Positions 8,754-11,655 of a DNA stretch of 11,655 nucleotides are shown here, piece after piece. Both the position numbers and the translations under genes were made by a program. The stretch comes from Limnobacter sp. (GTDB taxonomy: Bacteria; Pseudomonadota; Gammaproteobacteria; Burkholderiales; Burkholderiaceae_B). Location: NCBI GenBank assembly GCA_012032215.1, contig JAAURO010000022.1, positions 1-11,655 of the forward strand, read 5' to 3'. How positions within the stretch are numbered: position 1 is the first letter of the stretch; each line of letters starts with the position of its first letter. The notes under the pieces were generated by a model. The model worked only from the letters and a program-made list of their open reading frames with translations, ran no database searches and was not told the origin of the DNA.

Positions 8754-9686
8754 TTAAACCTTAGTGACCACAGCAGAAGACCAATGAAATGGACTTGTTC
8801 CCATGAGAGCTACGCCCTGACCGGCCTGCAACTCTCCACTTTCTTGGTAGTCAGACAGGTTGATCCAGGCATCAGCCGCCCAACAATGACCGAAACGACC
8901 AATGTTTTTTCTGTAAAGCTGTTTGGGAGAAAAACCGATTTTTCGGGAAAAGGTGTTAAGCAAAGACAAGTTGTAGTTGTTCATGCAAACCTGGTTGATG
9001 TCGGTAAGGGTAAATTTGCTTTGAACAAGTGCTTTTTGTGCGGACTCGTTTAAGCCATTGCCCACACCCACAAAGTAGTTTTGGGTGTCGCTATTGGGGT
9101 CTATTTGAGTCATCCCAGGTTTGCTGACATGGGACAAGGCACGAAGAATAAAATCGCTTTTACTTGTCTCGCGTGTGACCAGTGCGGCGCACGCTCCGTC
9201 TGACAACACGGAGATACCAGGCGGCACCAACCGTTGGTTAGGATCCAGACACCGATCAGCAGTGATGACCAACACGGTGTCTGCCATGTCGGTGTGGATC
9301 AGATTGATGGCGTTTTGCCAGGCCAAAAACAGGTTGGCACATTCCCAACCAAATACGCCGTTGATCATCGCTTTGGACAAACCGAGATTTGCCAACAGGG
9401 TGACAATGCCATCAGGGGACTGCTCTTTGAGGTCGAGGGTGTTGGTGGCATAAACACAAGCATCAATCTGTGCTGGGTTGACATTTGAAGTAGCAATTGT
9501 TTTTTGAACCGCTTCGGCTGCCAATTCCAGAGTGCTTTTCGTGGATTGGGCATAGTGCGCCAAACCCAGGGCCATCAGTGTTTCAGCCAGACCCTCGTCT
9601 GCTTTGAGTTGATTCAAGTTTTCAATGGAATGCTGTTGGCCCAATACATATTGGATAGACGACAAACCGCTGGTTTGATTTTTCAT
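8754..9686 (-). CDS. 3-oxoacyl-ACP synthase III-like (FabH/KAS III fold) enzyme
   Basis: A 310-residue thiolase-fold protein, close to FabH length. FabH joins acyl-CoA to malonyl-ACP; relatives in natural-product clusters act as acyl transferases or head-to-head condensing enzymes. The nucleophile is kept: C116 in GVFGWECANLF (codon at 9339-9341). Alignment by eye to FabH puts N236 (in CMNNYNLSLL) where FabH has His of HQANL, and H267 (in GRFGHCWAADAW) where FabH has Asn of GNTSAAS. The catalytic His and Asn positions thus appear exchanged. The glycine-rich FabH C-terminal motif is also changed (GTSPFHWSS). This is unlikely to be housekeeping FabH and more likely a dedicated enzyme of the PKS/NRPS operon, perhaps acyl transfer from the ACP or carrier domain. 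AGAGAG precedes the ATG. It lies 22 bp after the PKS stop and 2 bp before the next gene. Confidence 0.85.
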   Translation of the reverse strand: MKNQTSGLSSIQYVLGQQHSIENLNQLKADEGLAETLMALGLAHYAQSTKSTLELAAEAVQKTIATSNVNPAQIDACVYATNTLDLKEQSPDGIVTLLANLGLSKAMINGVFGWECANLFLAWQNAINLIHTDMADTVLVITADRCLDPNQRLVPPGISVLSDGACAALVTRETSKSDFILRALSHVSKPGMTQIDPNSDTQNYFVGVGNGLNESAQKALVQSKFTLTDINQVCMNNYNLSLLNTFSRKIGFSPKQLYRKNIGRFGHCWAADAWINLSDYQESGELQAGQGVALMGTSPFHWSSAVVTKV

Positions 9687-9708
9687 AAATAGCTCTCTTT
9701 GTTCTCTG

Positions 9709-11655
9709 TTAAGTCACCGCGCTGGCGCTTTCAGGATCTTTGATTGCACTGAGCGAATGAATTTCAGATTCCAAAAACTCGGCCAAGCTCGCCGGTGTGG
9801 TGCATTGGTAAAACACGGTGGCGTTGATTTTCATATCAAGCGTTTTGACCAAAAAGTTTCTGAGTTGCAACTGCATGAGGGAATCAATCCCAAGGGATTG
9901 GAAACTCATTTGGTCTGCATTCTGTGTGACTGTGCCCACCACTTGCTCTATGGCTGTTAGTGTGGCTTGAACAATGACTTGTTTGGCTTTGCTGCGCGAC
10001 AATCCAAGCAAGCGACTTCGCAGTGCCTGTTGCTCTGGGTTGTGGTTTACTGCTGTTTCTGCGCATTTTTCTTGCAGACGATTTGAATGTGCTGGTTGCC
10101 CACAGAGTGTAAAGTCTGTTGCAGAAGCGCCTGAAATTGTGCTGCCTGTTGTTGTGCTGGGCTGTGCCCAAAGCACTTGCGCAAAAGCACTGAGCGTTTG
10201 CTGGGGCTTCGGGGTTGTGTGGCTTTTAATAACCATGAGCTGACTGGTTTGAGGAAATTGCATTTGATGCTTGTTCAATACCATAGCCAGGAGATTTTCA
10301 AGCAATTGCTGGCCTTCCTCAGGTTCTATAAAGTGCAGCGTGTTCGCGGCTTGATTTATTTTGTGTTTGGAGGCCATGCCACCACCTGCCCAAGGCCCCC
10401 AAGCCACACCCAAAGCCCGTTGCCCTTTTTGCTTTGTTGCTCGGCCCATGCATCCATGTAAGCGTTGGCCGAAGCGTAAGCAAATTGACCCGCAAAACCG
10501 AAGTGGGCTGCCAGTGAAGAGTAATACACAAAAAAGGACAGATTAAATTTTTCCAAAGCCTGGGTGAGGTGTTGAATGCCACTGACCTTCGGTGCCAAAA
10601 CCTGTTCGAGCTTTGCTTCATCGAGATTGAGCAAAGACTGGTCGGCCAACACGCCTGCAGCATGGATCAAGCCGATGGGCGGAGCAATTTTGGCGGTAGC
10701 TTCCACCAGTTTTTCAGCCTCAGAAGCTCGGCTGATGTCCGCTTTGATGAAATGCACTTTGGCTTGACCTGCAATGCGCTGCTTGATCTCCGCAACTTTC
10801 GCTGCGTCCGGCGCTTGCCTTCCTGTGAGAATAATGTGACGCACGCCCAGCTTGGGCAGCACCGCTGCGGTGAGCAAACCAATCGAACCCAGTCCACCAG
10901 TAATAATCACCGAGCCTGTCTGCAGTGCCGAAGATGAAATTTTCGAGCCGGTTGAGCTTTGCTGTTGGGCTTTCTGTTGTACTTCTTGTTGTGCTTGCTC
11001 CTCTTGTAATTGAACAGGCACAACGGCTGCTTGATAAAACGCACTGCCCTTGATGTTCAGTGTCTGCCAGTTTGAGTCGGTCAGGATGTGTGCGTAGACT
11101 TGCTTGAAATCAACTGAATTGAGGGCGCTTGTATCAAAATCGAGTTGCCTTAAATGCAGCTCAGAGTATTCACAACTTGCAGCTCGCAACGCGCCTGCCA
11201 CAGCACCAGACAAGCAATTGTCCCAGCCTGAATCCTCCGCAACAGAATGCCGAGTAATACAGTAAAAAGGCACTGGGTTTGCACTACTTAGACACGGACC
11301 AAAGCACTTTGCAAGCAGACTTAGAGTCTGGCCGACTTTCTTTTGCCCATTTGCAAAGAAAAAAATTCGGTCAATGCAGCTTAAACCCGTACCACAGGCT
11401 TTCAACACCGCCGTATGGTCTTCAATACCAACGCGCTTAACCTGCATACCAAGCTCTTGGAAAAACTGGCGAAAGCGTCACAGAAAGGGTCGGCTGTTGA
11501 GGCAATCAGCAACCAGTTTTGCTTGGTATCGGGAAAGATTGGCTGCTCAGCCGGGGCAAGCACAGGCTGCCATACTTTGGAAACACCTGTGCCTTGGGAG
11601 CTTGAGTGGCAAGTAAACTTTCAGTGGTTTTAGTGTCTCTGCTTGAGTGGTTTAG
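9709..11655 (-). CDS. Polyketide synthase, C-terminal part (ketoreductase - acyl carrier protein), partial and frameshifted
   Basis: The tail of a modular type I PKS whose 5' part lies beyond the right edge. After joining four frame segments it gives about 650 codons. From 11655 to about 11020 is a linker plus the structural half of the ketoreductase (WLLIAST..., GAVAGALRAASCEYSELHL). A Gln-rich stretch follows at about 10950-11020. The catalytic half has the NADPH motif TGGLGSIG (about 10878-10901), KVSG, YYSS and QFAYASANAYMD (Tyr codon near 10476-10478), so reduction looks intact. HAAGVLAD, with its Asp, hints at a B-type ketoreductase, and WGPWAGGGMA closes the domain. The ACP follows, with GIDSL (Ser codon 9880-9882), then a tail of about 15 residues ending at the stop in 9709-9711. 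One base is missing at each of 11576-11578, 11461-11465 and 10423-10430. Read literally, the frames are separate ORFs. The product would be a beta-hydroxyacyl-ACP passed to docked partners. Confidence 0.87.

Noticed and set aside
9709..11447. Treating 9709-10449 and 10356-11447 as two separate proteins
   Set aside because: The first completes the ketoreductase (WGPWAGGG) and ACP of the second. They join cleanly with one base near 10423-10430, and sequence upstream of 11447 is also in family register.
1..11655. CRISPR array, tRNA, rRNA or riboswitch
   Set aside because: No regularly spaced repeats, cloverleaf-like sequence or rRNA signature was seen on either strand.

Overview
This window looks like proteobacterial chromosome, most likely from a betaproteobacterium of the Burkholderiales type. 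The basis is the style of the topoisomerase III tail, the Gram-negative lipoprotein adaptor plus RND pump, and the general codon use. The genus cannot be fixed from the sequence alone. Nearly everything except the left 1.1 kb is transcribed leftward (minus strand).

Layout. (1) 2-1092, plus strand: the 3' part of topB (DNA topoisomerase III), read in three frames because of two single-base shifts. (2) 1093-about 1650: an insertion-sequence scar. An IS630-type transposase tail abuts the topB stop codon, and an opposing 5' fragment of an IS256-family transposase follows it. (3) 1704-1740: a GC hairpin plus T-run terminator. (4) 1766-11655, minus strand: one closely packed operon that enters from beyond the right edge. 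In transcription order it holds the C-terminal part of a polyketide synthase (KR and ACP domains), a FabH/KAS III-like enzyme, a TubC_N docking-condensation-carrier protein, a SAM-dependent methyltransferase, a lipoprotein membrane-fusion subunit and an RND inner-membrane pump. Gaps are about 20 bp, 2 bp, an ATGA overlap (after frame repair), 91 bp (to the end of the methyltransferase) and a 20-bp overlap.

How the genes fit together. They look like the downstream half of a small hybrid polyketide/non-ribosomal-peptide cluster with its own export pump. The PKS module delivers a beta-hydroxyacyl-ACP. The TubC_N domain would dock the condensation-carrier protein to a partner. The FabH-like enzyme and methyltransferase would act in trans, and the adaptor/pump pair would export the product or give self-resistance. 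No adenylation, KS, AT or thioesterase domain is visible, so any such parts lie off the right edge or elsewhere. Two enzymes have unusual active sites. The condensation domain has lost both histidines of HHxxxDG. The FabH-like protein keeps its cysteine but has Asn where FabH has His, and His where FabH has Asn.

Caution. Eight single-base frame shifts are seen, all at homopolymer runs, and all are repaired by one base to give family-consensus protein. This could be sequencing/assembly error or recent decay. The frame-repaired products described here are inferences.
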